DNA from: Luscinia megarhynchos
Lineage: Eukaryota; Chordata; Aves; Passeriformes; Turdidae
Length of the DNA stretch: 64,000 bases
Direction of reading: 5' to 3'
Assembly: GCA_034336665.1 (NCBI GenBank)
Contig: CM067588.1
Span: 6,946,655 to 7,010,654 of the forward strand
Under the pieces are notes generated by a model. The model had not been told where the DNA came from. It did no database searches and saw only the letters and a program-made list of their open reading frames with translations. A program made the translations under genes and the position numbers. Positions 12,336-23,750 of this stretch are shown in pieces (positions within the stretch are counted from its first letter, which is position 1; every line of letters starts with the position of its first letter).

Positions 12336-14860
12336 TCCACAGTGGTGAGCAGAAAGAAGGTTGTTTTGGGGAAGAAAATATATTTACAGAGCCCAAGTCC
12401 TGCCTTCCAAGTCAGCATTACTGGAGATAAGGTTTGGGCACTGTGAAGTGTCCATCAAAACTAGCTCTCACTGGCAAATTCAGTCCTGCCTTCTCCATAT
12501 GCTGTTTTGTCTTGGGTTTACACACGCTGGTGACTGAGCTCTACAGGCAGGAGCAGTTACACAAAGCAATTTAATGAGTCTTTTGTGCAAGCCATAACTT
12601 CTTCTTCAACTGGACAGGTGCCTCATGAACTGACTTTTGACCCATCATGCTGGCACAACCACCCATGGCTCGACAGCTACATAGGTACAGGGTGGGTGCA
12701 CAGTGCTGGCTCCAAAAACCCTCAGCAGAAAGTTGTTGCAACAACCCCAGTTAAAAATCCCTGATATTCCATAATCAGAGAAGAGGGTTAAATGGGACTA
12801 ATAAGCTCATTCTAAATTGCCATTACCTCTCAAATAATAGCTGATAAGCCAGTCTTTTGTGGGACAACAAACATTTCTGTTATTCCCCAAGCCCTGCTTG
12901 GGGATAAATAAAGCCAGCTCTTGTTTTGAAGCAGGAGGTCCCGCTTCATCTTAGGATAAAGACACTGCTACCCTTTCCCTGGTTTACAGGCTTAAAGGAG
13001 CAAAATTGAGCGATACAAAATGTCAAAGAAAATTAGACTTTAGAGGAGGAGCTAAAGACAAGTCAGACAGACTGGCACTGAGCTCCCTCCACATGTGTGT
13101 TTAGCAGATAATTTGTTGTCATCCCAGTTCAAAGTTAACCTGCTGGAAGGCTGCTGCGGGAGAGTTAGTTGATCTGCAGTGTTTCAGATTTCCATGTTTC
13201 AGTTGGGCGCAAACAAAAAAAACCTCAGAAAGCTTGTTTTTGATTAAGCCTGTTGCCGCCGGGTACAAATACTTACCTTCTGGGTGGAAGTTCATCAGGG
13301 CACGAGCACTAAACGTGATTAATCACACAGTGCCCAGTGCCATGGCTTGGGTGGTGGCAGCTCTCTATGCTGCCCTGAGATTTTCACTTCCCTATCCTGA
13401 GCTGGAGAGACGAGGGAGGAGGAGGATGACAGGATTTCCTTACTCCCCTCTGTCTTTGGGGACTCAGGCACCAGCCGGGTGGGCCGAGGTCTCAGAGCCC
13501 TGCACTGGCTGCCTCCTCTCCGAGCAGTCCCCGTTTGGCTCCAAATGCCCCGTGCAGAGACACAGGGACTCCTTCAGCCCCATCTTGTTGGGCCTGTGGC
13601 GGGAAGCTGTGGTCAAGGCTGTTTGCCTGTCCTGGCTCAACTGCTATTCTTACACACCTCGTGGGGGTGAGCTGTGTTTTCACTGTCTCACAGACGGGAT
13701 TTGCCTCTGTTATGCTTTGGAAAAGCAGCCAACTGTGGTGCAGGGAGTGGGAGGGGAGACTTGTGGTCTGGGCTCATGGCAGATACTTGTCATAGGGCTG
13801 GTGGCAGCTGCAGACACTGCTGCCAGGTACCCTGCAGCATCCCAGCCCCCTTTGCCTTGTGGGATGCCCTGACCACGCTCCCCTAGGATGCCCGGGGCTC
13901 GAGTCTCCCAGGATGGAGAATTTCCCTCTAAGTGTCTGAGTTCTGTCAGAACCAGCCCAGCTCCTCTGCTGCATTCCAAGCTGTGTGGCTGCCTCTTGCC
14001 TATCCCCCATGCTGGGGGCAAGAACCTCAGCCCCAGTACCACCAGGGCAGGAATGGCCACGCTGCCACCTGCCAGTGTTCCCTAGGGGCTCAGCTCTCTG
14101 CCACAAAGCCACAGCACCCTGTCCCAGCCTCTTGTGTGTTTTGGAAAATCCCAGGTCCCAGCTGTCACCAGCCACCCTTGACTAAACGACCCCTCCTCTG
14201 CTGTGTGGTCTCAGACCAAGTGTCAGCAAACGTACATCCTGGGCAGGTCCTCTTGTGTCACCAGCCATGGCCCCGGTGGGGCTGCAAGTGCACGTGGCTG
14301 TGTAATGCCATAACGAGATTACACTGTGACATGATGGTTGTGAAATAATCCACAGTATCATTCAGTAAATCCCAGGATCCAATTACATTTCCACATGACA
14401 CCCCTTCCTGGGCATGGGGAGGCCAAGGGGCTGCAGCCCAGTGCCTTGCCCTTCCAACAGCCTCCTGCTTGGCTCCTCCAGTCCCCTGCACCCCTCTGCC
14501 TCCTTGTCATTTAAGATTATCAAGCTTTGTGTTTCTCTGCAGGAGTCCCGACCCTCTGCCAGGCTCTGCTGCGTTTTCACAGTCGCCTGTTTGCTGCCCA
14601 GCCAGCCCTGGCTCCCTCACCGCCCCAGCAGCCCCTGTCCCGGCTGAGCTGCTGCTCAGGCAGTGCTGCCATCCTGCCCAGGGCACAGCCAAGGGCCAGT
14701 CCGGCTGCCCGTGGGTCCCCAGCGTGCGGGAGTGCTGAGCACACCGCGGTGCTGAACCCAGGGCGCTCTGGTGTGCACCCTGCCTCCCACAGCAGCAGTG
14801 CTGTTTGCAAACATTTTTTTCCCCCCAGGTCATTTTCCTTGTCCTGGCAGAGCTGCTCCC
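12336..14860. other. Intergenic stretch, no supported gene
   Basis: The part at about 12500-13250 is AT-rich and looks single-copy. The part at about 13380-14860 is GC-richer and has several long chance open frames, the longest about 212 codons from 13234. That frame lacks a recognisable domain, and its composition changes along its length as in non-coding DNA. No homology was recognised. Confidence 0.4.
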
Positions 14861-14990
14861 AGGAGCCGGAAGATCCCTTTCTGTGAGAAGAAAGCCGGGG
14901 CGCAGGTAGCGCCGCGCCGGGCGGCCCCGCGGCGGTGCCAGGGCACGCACGGCGCCCGCGGCCAGCGCCGCTCCTGGCCCTGGCAGGTGT
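14850..14990. promoter_or_regulatory. Small isolated CpG cluster
   Basis: About 100 bp of very high CpG density (14893-14975) sit in otherwise CpG-poor DNA. An ETS-like GCCGGAAG lies just before the cluster at about 14868. It could be a small promoter or enhancer with an open-chromatin CpG patch. No exon is associated, and this is composition evidence only. Confidence 0.3.
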
Positions 14991-16000
14991 TCAGACATCA
15001 GCGCTGCTGCCAAGTCAGACAGGGAGTGTGGCCAGCTGCAAATTTCAGCTTCGTCTTTGGAGCCTTTGAATCACTGGCCAGCTGCCAGGGCTGTTATTTG
15101 TTAGTCTAAGTATTTTTTTCCCAAGTGAATTTCAAGCTGGCGAGAGGAGCCAGGCAGAGGAACTTGGCAGAGGGGCCTTCGGTCTCCTCCGTGCAGGGGC
15201 AGTGGAAGTGAGGGCAGGATACTGTGGGATGGTCTGCCAGACCCCAGCAGCAAGACAGCAGGCTGCATCAGTGCTGGCAGAGCCTTCACACCACTAAATC
15301 TTTAGTTTCACTGCCCTCGTGGGGGAACTCAGACAAAACTCCCACTTACAGGGCAGAATCCATGGACCAGCCTGTTCGGAGCAGAGTCTGCACCTCAGTA
15401 CATCCCTAGTGCTGCATGAGCACTAGGTGCATGTCTCGGTGAGCTTTCAGAAGCTGTGACCCCAGGCACGGATCCCTGGGGTTAGCAGAGGGTTACTGTC
15501 ATCCATTTCTGTCTGAAGAGAACCAAAATTCCCTCTAAGCCAGAGCTGAGGCCCTGCTGGGGCTGGGGCTGTGTCCCATCTGGATACCGAAGCCCAGGAA
15601 CCCTAACTCTGGCCCTGCTCTCTACTGCTACGCTGTGCACCCACCCTCTGAGCTGCAGCTTTGTGCTTGGCCAGCTCGCGTTTGCTGAGCCCAGGGTGCA
15701 GGCAGCTCCCTGGGAAAGGCACCTGGCTCCCACCCCCATCCGTGTGAAGGTTTGGGCAGAGCTCACAGGGGGCTCACACTTACAGGGGTGGCCCTGGGTG
15801 CCAGGGAGAGCCACCACACCACTTGTGAGCTGCCCCAGGGGCAGCAGCCCCAGCTTCTAAGGTTGTGTGAGAAGAGACAGGAAACAAAATAGAACAGGGG
15901 CAATTTGCTGGGGACAAAATTCCTTTTCTTTTGGAAACCTGAGCCTCAGATCCACTGGCTTCCAGACAGGAAACAAAGATTTTGGGAGGCTGGTAGGAAC
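14991..16000. other. Intergenic stretch, nothing recognised
   Basis: I see no exon, RNA gene or dispersed repeat between the CpG patch and the 15-bp minisatellite. Confidence 0.4.
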
Positions 16001-16002
16001 TT

Positions 16003-16592
16003 GGGAGAGCAGAGAGCTGTGGGGCAGGGAGCTGTAGGACAGGGAGCTGTGGGGCAGGGAGCTGTAGGACAGGGAGCTGTAGGAAGGGGAGCTGTGGGGG
16101 CAGAGAGCTGTAGGACAGGGAGCTGTAGGACAGGGAGCTGTAGGAAGGGAGCTGTGGGGCAGAGAGCTGTAGGACAGGGAGCTGTAGGACAGGGAGCTGT
16201 AGGAAGGGAGCTGTAGGACAGGGAGCTGTGGGGCAGGGAGCTGTGGGGCAGGGGAGCTGTAGGGACAGGGAGCTGTAGGACAGGGAGCTGTAGGAAGTGA
16301 GCTGTGGGGCAGGGGAGCTGTAGGACAGGGCAGCTGTAGGACAGGGAGCTGTAGGAAGGGAGCTGTGGGGACAGGGAGCTGTAGGAAGGGAGCTGTGGGG
16401 ACAGGGGAGCTGTGGGGCAGGGGAGCTTGTAGGACAGGGAGCTGTAGGAAGGGAGCTGTAGGACAGGGAGCTGTAGGACAGGGAGCTGTGGGGCAGGGAG
16501 CTGTGGGGCAGGGAGCTGTGGGGCAGGGAGCTGTAGGAAGGGAGCTGTAGGACAGGCAGCTGTAGGACAGGCAGCTGTAGGACGGGGAGCCA
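16003..16592. repeat. 15-bp minisatellite (GGGAGCTGTRGGRCA)n
   Basis: About 590 bp consist of tandem GGGAGCTGTGGGGCA and GGGAGCTGTAGGACA units, mixed with shorter GGAAGGGAGCTGTA variants. The interspersion of two main unit types is typical of a minisatellite that evolves by unequal exchange. Because the main unit is a multiple of three, both strands show long open frames (up to about 311 codons on the minus strand) that are pure repeat translations and are not genes. Confidence 0.95.
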
Positions 16593-18040
16593 TGGGGCCA
16601 GAGGTGAGACTGCGGCCCGAGGAAGTGCCAGCAGGAGGAAACCTGCCAGGATCTGCCGGGATCTGCCGGGATTGTCCTGTCCTTCCCCCCATCTCTCCAT
16701 CACCTTTCCAGCCATTGTTCAGCAGCCCCGGGGCCAAGGCACAGCATGGAGAGGCTGCCTGTTCTCCCTTCCTGCCCCTCTGCCTCTGCTTCTACCCCAC
16801 CACCTTGCAGGGGATGCCTGACCCTACCACCAGGTTTAAGAATGTGGGTCTGGGACACCCTGTGCTCTTGCTCGCCCCAACACCCCACCACCATTGGGGA
16901 ACAGCAGCTGGCTTATCCCAGGGCAGTGTGGCAGCGACCAGAACCTCCCCAGGAGCCAGTCCCTGGCCAGGAGCAGGGCCAGGATCCAGCTCCACACAGC
17001 CAGAGATACCCACAGCAGTTAGAGGGGCTCCAGGGCCTCTCTGTTTAGATGGATAAATCTTCCATGATCCCATCTCCAGGCAAAGCCATTTCAGTCATGT
17101 TGTCTCGTTCTCCTGACATTACCGTGATGGATTCTGTAATTTCTGCCGAATTGTCTGTGCCTTTTCTCACTGGCCACTCCAGCCACATCAACCTGTCTCT
17201 TCCAAAGGCAATTCCAACCCACCTGATGGCAGATTGAAAAGCTGCTCTTGATGATAGAGTGGGAAAAATGTCAGTGCCCACCCAGTACATGGCACAATGG
17301 CCTGCAGCTCTGTGCTGGGGGGACACTCCAGACCCCTGGAGATCCCTTTGTGTGCAGGGACCCCTGCTGACATTTCCCAGCACAGAGCTGGCAGCCCATG
17401 AAGCCTCATAGACGGTGCAGGGGGCACGTGGGAGCCCCCAGTGCCACAGCTGCAAGTCCCACACGAGCCAGAAAGATTAATGACCTTTTCCCAGTGTTTG
17501 CTTTAGGCAGACGCTCGTGCTCCAGGGCTTTGCTCAGATAACAGTCTGGTATGAGAATAAGCTCCCCTGGTGAGGTGCAATTTGGAGAACTTGAATGGGG
17601 GGCCACAAAACTAGCTGCAAATAAAGAGATTAAGATCAGTATTTGTCCTTTTCTTTTCCTTTTTCCTTCCTAGTGGAGCAAAAATATTCCTGTTTATTGC
17701 TATAAACCCTTGGGGGCTGTGTGGTAAACTCCCAGTGGGAATTACTGTCTCAAGAGATCAGAGACCCCGAGAACATCCCCTTGCCAAATATACAGTTATC
17801 ACTAGTTCTAATTAGCCTTGTTTATCTCTCCCTGCAGTGGTATTTGGGAAACTAGCTCAGGTCAAACATGGGCCAGTTCCCTTATTGTTACCAGATATCC
17901 AAAATCTCCCTTCAGGCCACACCAAACTGTCACACTGTGGACACGTTTCTCAGGCCTCTCCCAGACCCGGCTCTGGGCTCCTGCATGTCTGTAAGGAGAA
18001 GGCCAGGAGAGGAGCAGAGCCTGTTATCCAGTCCCAGCCC
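16593..18040. other. Intergenic stretch between two minisatellites
   Basis: The left part is GC-rich and the right part (about 17600-17850) is AT-rich. No exon or dispersed repeat was recognised. Confidence 0.4.
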
Positions 18041-18044
18041 CAGC

Positions 18045-19142
18045 CATCCCAGCCACCATCCATCCATCCATCCATCCCATCGTCCATCCATCCAGCCACC
18101 CCATGCCCATCCATCCATCCCTACCCACCCCATCCATCCACCCATCCATCCAGCCTCCCATCCACCCATCCACCCCATCCACCCATCCACCCATCCCATC
18201 CATCCACTCCATCCGCCATCCACCCCATCCACCCCATCCATCCTATCCACCCATCCACCCTCCATCCATCCACCCCATCCACCCCATCCACCCCATCCAC
18301 CCCATCCACCCATCCACCCCATCCACCATCCACCCATCCACCCATCCACCCCATCCACCCAGCCGCCTCCACCCCATCCACCCCATCCACCCCAGCCACC
18401 CATCCACCCATCCACCTATCCACCCCATCCACCCATCCACCCTATCCACCCCATCCACTCCATCCACCCCATCCACCCCATCCAGCCCCATCCACTCCCA
18501 TCCACCCATCCATCCATCCACCCCATCCACCCATCCACCCCATCCACCATCCACCCCATCCACCCCATCCACCGTCCACCTTCCACCCATCCACCCCATC
18601 TCATCAATCCACGTCCATCATCCCCATCCACCGTCCACCCCATCCACCCCGTCCATCCACCCCACTTTCCTCCATCCACCATGTCCACTCCACCATCCCA
18701 TCCACCCCATCTGCATCCACCCCATCCACCATACCATCCCCCAGCCATCCACCCCATCCACCATCCATCCCATCCACCCCATGCCGCCATCCACCATCCA
18801 CCGTCCATCCACTCCTGCCGTCCACCCCTCCGCCCGCGCCTATCCACCCCATCCACCCCATCACCCACATCCACCCATCCACCCATCCACCCCATCCACC
18901 CATCCACCCCATCCACCCATCCACGCATCCCACACCCCGCCCCATCCACCCATCCACCCATCCACCCATCCACCCCATCCACCCCATCCACCCCATCCAC
19001 CCCATCCACCCATCCACCCCATCCACCCCATCCACCCCATCCACCCATCCACCCCATCCACCCCATCCACCCCATCCACCCCATCCACCCCATCCACCCA
19101 TCCACCCCATCCACCCATCCACCCCAGCCACCCCAGCTCCCC
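18045..19142. repeat. 1.1-kb CCATCCAC/CACCCCATC minisatellite
   Basis: About 1.1 kb are built from CCATCCA, CCCATCCAC and CACCCCATCCAC blocks with an irregular period (4, 8, 9 and 10 bp steps). The bottom strand is a G-rich GGATGGGGTGGATGG array with many runs of three or four G. Many frames are open throughout (up to about 488 codons on + and 255 on -). They give only Pro/His/Ile/Ser/Thr or Gly/Trp/Met/Asp repeats, so they are artefacts. A substantial polymorphic length is expected. Confidence 0.95.
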
Positions 19143-22100
19143 CATCCACCCCAGCCGCTCAGCTGCGGTGCCTGTGCACTCACACCCTCCCTGCTCTATA
19201 TTCTTCCTAAGAAAATAAAGCATCACTGTCCTATTAATTATGTGAGTTCTGGAGCAATATTTTTCCCAGAGTCACCTACTGGTTCACATATTCATTTTCC
19301 AGGCAGCTTAGCCAGTAGCCTGGCAACACGGTGACCTTATGCTCTGCTCAGCTTTGAGCATTTTATTAGCCACACTGGACTCTCTCCACCGCTCCATATT
19401 GCTGAGCCCCTCATTAGTACAATTAATAAGCCGCTTCTGTCAATTCAATCAAATGCCAGGCTCGACAGCAGGAGAAAGCTTTGGCAGATCAAGTAGGGGA
19501 GATTCTGGGTAGCACTGGGAAATTGTAGGAAACCTTTCATCTCCCCCAAGGAGCCGAACAAGAATGGAATTGTGGGATTGGGATTCTCTCAGGTCATGTT
19601 TATTTATCGCTGGCTCGTTAGTGTAATAAATCAGGTCCCCTGTCACTTTGAATGAACTGGTTTGCTGGAAGGAACTTGGCAGAACACCTTGATATTTTAA
19701 GTGATGGTGTGGACAAAGCCCCCTGAAAGGCAATGCCCTGGCTGGGGTGCGTGGGCACCTCACACGCACCCAGTGAGCCCCGCACCCCTCCAGGAGCGGC
19801 GCGGTCACGCCAGGGAACCAGGATTGTCTCGGGACACACCACACAGCATGTCCCAGGTGCTCAGCAGCCACAGGAATGGATGGTTCTCCCTGTTCCCAGG
19901 ACATGGAGGGACATGCATTCATGGTGGGACACATCCCCTTGGCCCCACACGTGCTGCCAGCGCAGAGCGACGTCCTGCGCCGGCAGTCACGCGGATCAGG
20001 CACATGTGACAGCACTGTGCCTTTCACACCTCCCGGCGTCCTGCCAGACTTTGTCCTGGCTCTGACGTCCGTGTGCTCTTTGGATCCCGTGCTGGTTCCA
20101 GGAGCTCCTGCCACAGCAGGGCTGCAGGTGCTGCGGCTGCAGGGCAGAGGGGTGGCAGGTGAAGGGCTCGTGCTCTCGCCGCTGCTCCCTTGCTGCGTGG
20201 CTGTGGCTCCTGAGCCTGAGCTCTGTGTCCTCTGAGCGGGACCTACCACCACCAAGGAATCAGGAAGTGGCTTTTGCATTTCACCTCCCCCTGAACTGGG
20301 CACACCCAGTGGTCTATGAGAAATGCTGCAGAGGTCACAGTCTCCTTGCCTCCATCTGGCATCTTTCCACCCCAGAGAAGAGATGCACTGATTGGTTCCT
20401 GCATTGGAAATAATGCTGAGTGACAACAAGAAAGAGTTGTGATTGGTGTCGTAGTCTGAGCACCCCAATAGAGCTGCATCACAAGTGTATGTACCAAAAA
20501 CCTTCCTCATATAAACTCCCCAGCAAATCTCTTGATCTGGTCTGATGGTGAGAACACAACTTGAATATAGCTTAAAGGTTACTAAATAACCTTTCTGTTT
20601 TATTGTTTAATATAACACAGTGTTTAATATTAAACTGTTCCTAATTTTCTTTGCATAGGCCTTCTCTACGTTTCACTTTCACTGCAAGTCAGCTCCATCA
20701 TCTCTGAACTGGCCCTTCACCACCCCTGAAATGCAGGGATTCCCAAATCAGCTGTGTACTATTGGAGCATTCCCCATCTCCATCCCAGCCTATCACTAGT
20801 CCATAAGAGCCTGGGAAGTTCCTGGGGCCATGCTCCCACTCATTAGCTCTCTTGACTCCAGCTGACCTATGAACGTTGAAGAAAACAAAACAAACTGCTG
20901 GGAGGGAGAGGAAGGGCTCTAGGTGTTGGCCACATGTCAGTGGAGCCAAGCCAGGCTCCAGCTGAAGATGCTATTGTGTCTCAGTGATTTCCCTGGAAAA
21001 ACAGGCCTGGAGATCTCCTTACTGTTCCTGGGAAGAGCTTGATGACTGGGAGGGTGTGGATTCAGGGCACCCGGAAGGCTGTGGGGGTGTTGGAGGCTTT
21101 TGACAACACTGTGAATGTGACCTTGAGCAGACACGATTACAAACCTGCAGGACTGGACAAAACACCAGAGCCCAGCCCCAGCACACATGGCTGGAAGAGC
21201 CAAGGCTCGGCTCTGGCTCCTAGACAGACAGTGAGTGTCTGCAGAGGGGGTATCTGCACTTGGAGAGGTCCAGAACACAGGCACAGCAGCTCCTCGGCTG
21301 CTGCCCACCGGCAGCTGCAGAGTGTGGTCCATTGGCCCCCAAACCTGCAGACTGGGAGCCAGGAAGGAGATTGTGGCAGTGAGAGTGTCTCCCGTGTGCA
21401 CTCCAGGCAAGACCTGGCTTAAACCATCACCTGAGCATCCCCTACATCCCCAGTCACTGCCCACACTCAGCATGGTACAAGGAAAGCTGTCTGGGGACAC
21501 AATGCTGTCCTTCTCCTGCACCACAGGGGAACCTGCTGCATCCGCCACCCCTGGACAGTCCATAAATGCCCCCTCCCTCCTTATCTTTCCCTGAGCAGCA
21601 GGGGTCTTGGCATCTCCTTAGCCCCTGTTTCCTCTCCCAGCTCCTGTTGACACAGTGGCTGTGGGAGAACAATGGGGCCAAGGGCAGCAGAGAGACAACC
21701 TGTCTGTTTCTCTGGCTGTCCGCTCACTTTCCTGGGCACAGTCGGGCCACAGGGCCCTGCGGCACAGCTGACGGGGCGGCAGCACCAGGGAGGACCCGGG
21801 GCAGGCTGACCCCACAGCCTGAGCAGTCTGGCAGTGCCCCACACCAGCACCGCAGCACTGGGCGTCCCACAGCAGGAGGCCACCCTGCATCGCCTGGGCG
21901 CTGGTGCAGATGTCCCAGTGAGGAAAGGGATGCAAAGGTACTTCTGTGCTGATGAGAACAGGGCTGAGAGGGCAACAGGGGCAGATAGAAAAGTGGCTGT
22001 TCAGGGATTTGGGGGAGAGAAGAGTTCTTATTGAGAGTTATTGGCCAGGCTGGCACCCTCTGCCCTCCAGCAGTGCCATTGGCACAAAGAACGATATTAA

Positions 22101-22200
22101 ATAAAGAGCTCGTTTCAGGCCGTGCTCGTCAAGGCCAGCAGGTTTAAAAGCCTCCCTGAATTTGCAGCCTGCGAGGAGCAGGGGGGTGAGCTCACTCTTA
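19143..22200. other. Intergenic stretch, no supported gene
   Basis: Only chance open frames are present. The longest is about 353 codons on the minus strand (20510 to 19449), without a recognisable domain or signal peptide. AATAAA hexamers occur at about 19213 and 22100, but nothing upstream looks like a terminal exon. Confidence 0.4.
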
Positions 22201-22570
22201 TCTGGAGGGAGTGCTGGTCAGGAGGAAAACTGCGCTCCCGAGGAGCTGCCGGCCGCGCTCCGGAGCCAGCACCGCCAGGGCCGAGGGAGCAGAGCCGAGG
22301 GGCTGCGAGCCCCGGGAGCACCTGCCAGCCCCTCCCGGCACCCCCGGCGCCCCCTGCCCGCCGCCGAGGCTCGCTCAGCACCCCGAGGCCACCCCGGCTC
22401 CTCCGCCGCGGCTCGTGTGCCATCCAGCGGCGAGGACAGCTCCAGCGCATCCTGAGCTTCCCACGCGTCTGCTCAGCCCCGGGAAGGAGGGAACCGCGCT
22501 GGGCTGGAGCCGGCGAAGCATCTCGCCGTGGAGGACCCGCCGTGGAGGCTGCAAACAGCTGTGGGATGAG
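22200..22570. promoter_or_regulatory. Moderate CpG-rich stretch upstream of LRIG2
   Basis: GC content is high and CpG frequency raised for about 370 bp, roughly 1.4 kb upstream of the LRIG2 start. An open frame runs through it on each strand, as expected for GC-rich DNA. It may be a distal promoter element or a non-coding first exon, and I cannot tell which. Confidence 0.3.
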
Positions 22571-23384
22571 CTGAAATCTCCATCGCCACCCAGCCGGGGA
22601 GGCATGCCCATGCCGACGGCGCTCCTGGCAGGGCCGGGGGTCTCCTGCTGCTGTAGCAGGATTCCAGGCTTCCCCTCGGAATTCTCAGGGAAGCAGTCCA
22701 GGTGCTGGGAGAAGAGAGCGGCCCGAGGGGATGATCAGGGCTGGGCTGCAGCAAAGCCTCCTGCACCTACCCTAGGGGTCTGGGACCGGCCTGTGCTGGG
22801 GAACGGGGAGATTCCTCATCTCAGGGAGCTGTTCAAGTCCTTCCATGGCAAGTCCCTGACCATTCCATTCGTCTTGTCCCAGCCAGGGACAGGAAAGGGA
22901 TCGAGGGCTTCTTCCACACGGACACTGCTGGCTGGGCTGGAATTACCTCCAGCAGGGTTATTCCAGCTGTTCCCCCGGGCATGTCACTGCTACCTGCCCT
23001 GCCAGGGCTTGTGCCCACTTTAGCACGGTCAGCAGGGCTGGGCTTTGAAACACCAGTGGGACAATCCTGGGCACACGGGAGGTGCTCTGTGTATAGCACT
23101 AGCGCTGCCTGGGAAAATGGGTTCCAGAGCCTCTCCGTCCCCCGTGTAGGGACACAAAATGGGTCAGCCTGGAAGGGACAACAGTGGGTCATCTGACCCC
23201 TCCCATTGACAGAACAATTGTTATGGGGACTGGGTGGGGCCTGCGCTCGCCCCACCCTCTCCTGGCCCTGCCCCTTACACCTTGAGACTGAAGGTGGGGG
23301 AGGAACTTGTGGTGGCACCGCCCGCTCTTCTCCCTGCAGGCCGAGGGTGCGATCCGGGGGGGTGGCCGTGTCTCTGCCCCTGCT

Positions 23385-23750
23385 CGCCCTTGCCAGCCCT
23401 TGCCAGCCCCTGCTGGCCCTTGCCAGCCCCTGCTGCCCCTGCCAGCCCCTGCTGCCCCTGCCAGCCCCTGCCAGCCCCTGCCAGCCCCTGCTGCCCCTGC
23501 CAGCCCTTGCCAGCCCCTGCTACCCCTGCCAGCCCCTGCCAGCCCCTGCCAGCCCCTGCTGCCCCTGCCAGCCCTTGCCAGCCCCTGCTACCCCTGCTAC
23601 CCCTGCCAGCCCCTGCCAGCCCCTGCTACCCCTGCCAGCCCCTGCTACCCCTGCTACCCCTGCCAGCCCCTGCCAGCCCCTGCTACCCCTGCCAGCCCCT
23701 GCTACCCCTGCTACCCCTGCCAGCCCCTGCTGCCCCCGCCAGCCCCGCGC
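23385..23750. repeat. Promoter-proximal minisatellite (CCAGCCCCTGCTGCCCCTG type)
   Basis: About 365 bp of tandem CCAGCCCCTG, CTGCCCCTG and CTACCCCTG blocks (units of 9-10 bp in higher-order patterns of about 18-30 bp) end about 210 bp before the LRIG2 start codon. All three + frames stay open through the array, and one of them is in frame with LRIG2 exon 1. This is a repeat and not an N-terminal extension: LRIG2 begins with its signal peptide at 23959. Confidence 0.9.

Noticed and set aside
13234..13872. 212-codon + strand open frame
   Set aside because: No recognisable domain, no repeat of the frame in a spliced context, and it spans an AT-rich to GC-rich transition, as expected by chance.
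16003..16592. CRISPR-like array
   Set aside because: The repeats are contiguous without spacers, and the genome is a vertebrate.
15780..16737. Minus-strand frames of 311 and 263 codons
   Set aside because: They are translations of the 15-bp minisatellite (Leu-Pro-Ser-Tyr-Ser-Ser type) with no non-repeat homology.
17837..19334. Open frames of 371-488 codons on + and up to 255 on -
   Set aside because: They lie in the CCATCCAC minisatellite and encode only Pro/His/Ile/Ser/Thr or Gly/Trp/Met/Asp repeats. Absence of stops is a property of the repeat.
19449..20510. 353-codon minus-strand open frame
   Set aside because: I recognised no family, motif, signal peptide or membrane segment. The length is explainable by GC-rich DNA. 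It cannot be excluded without a homology search.
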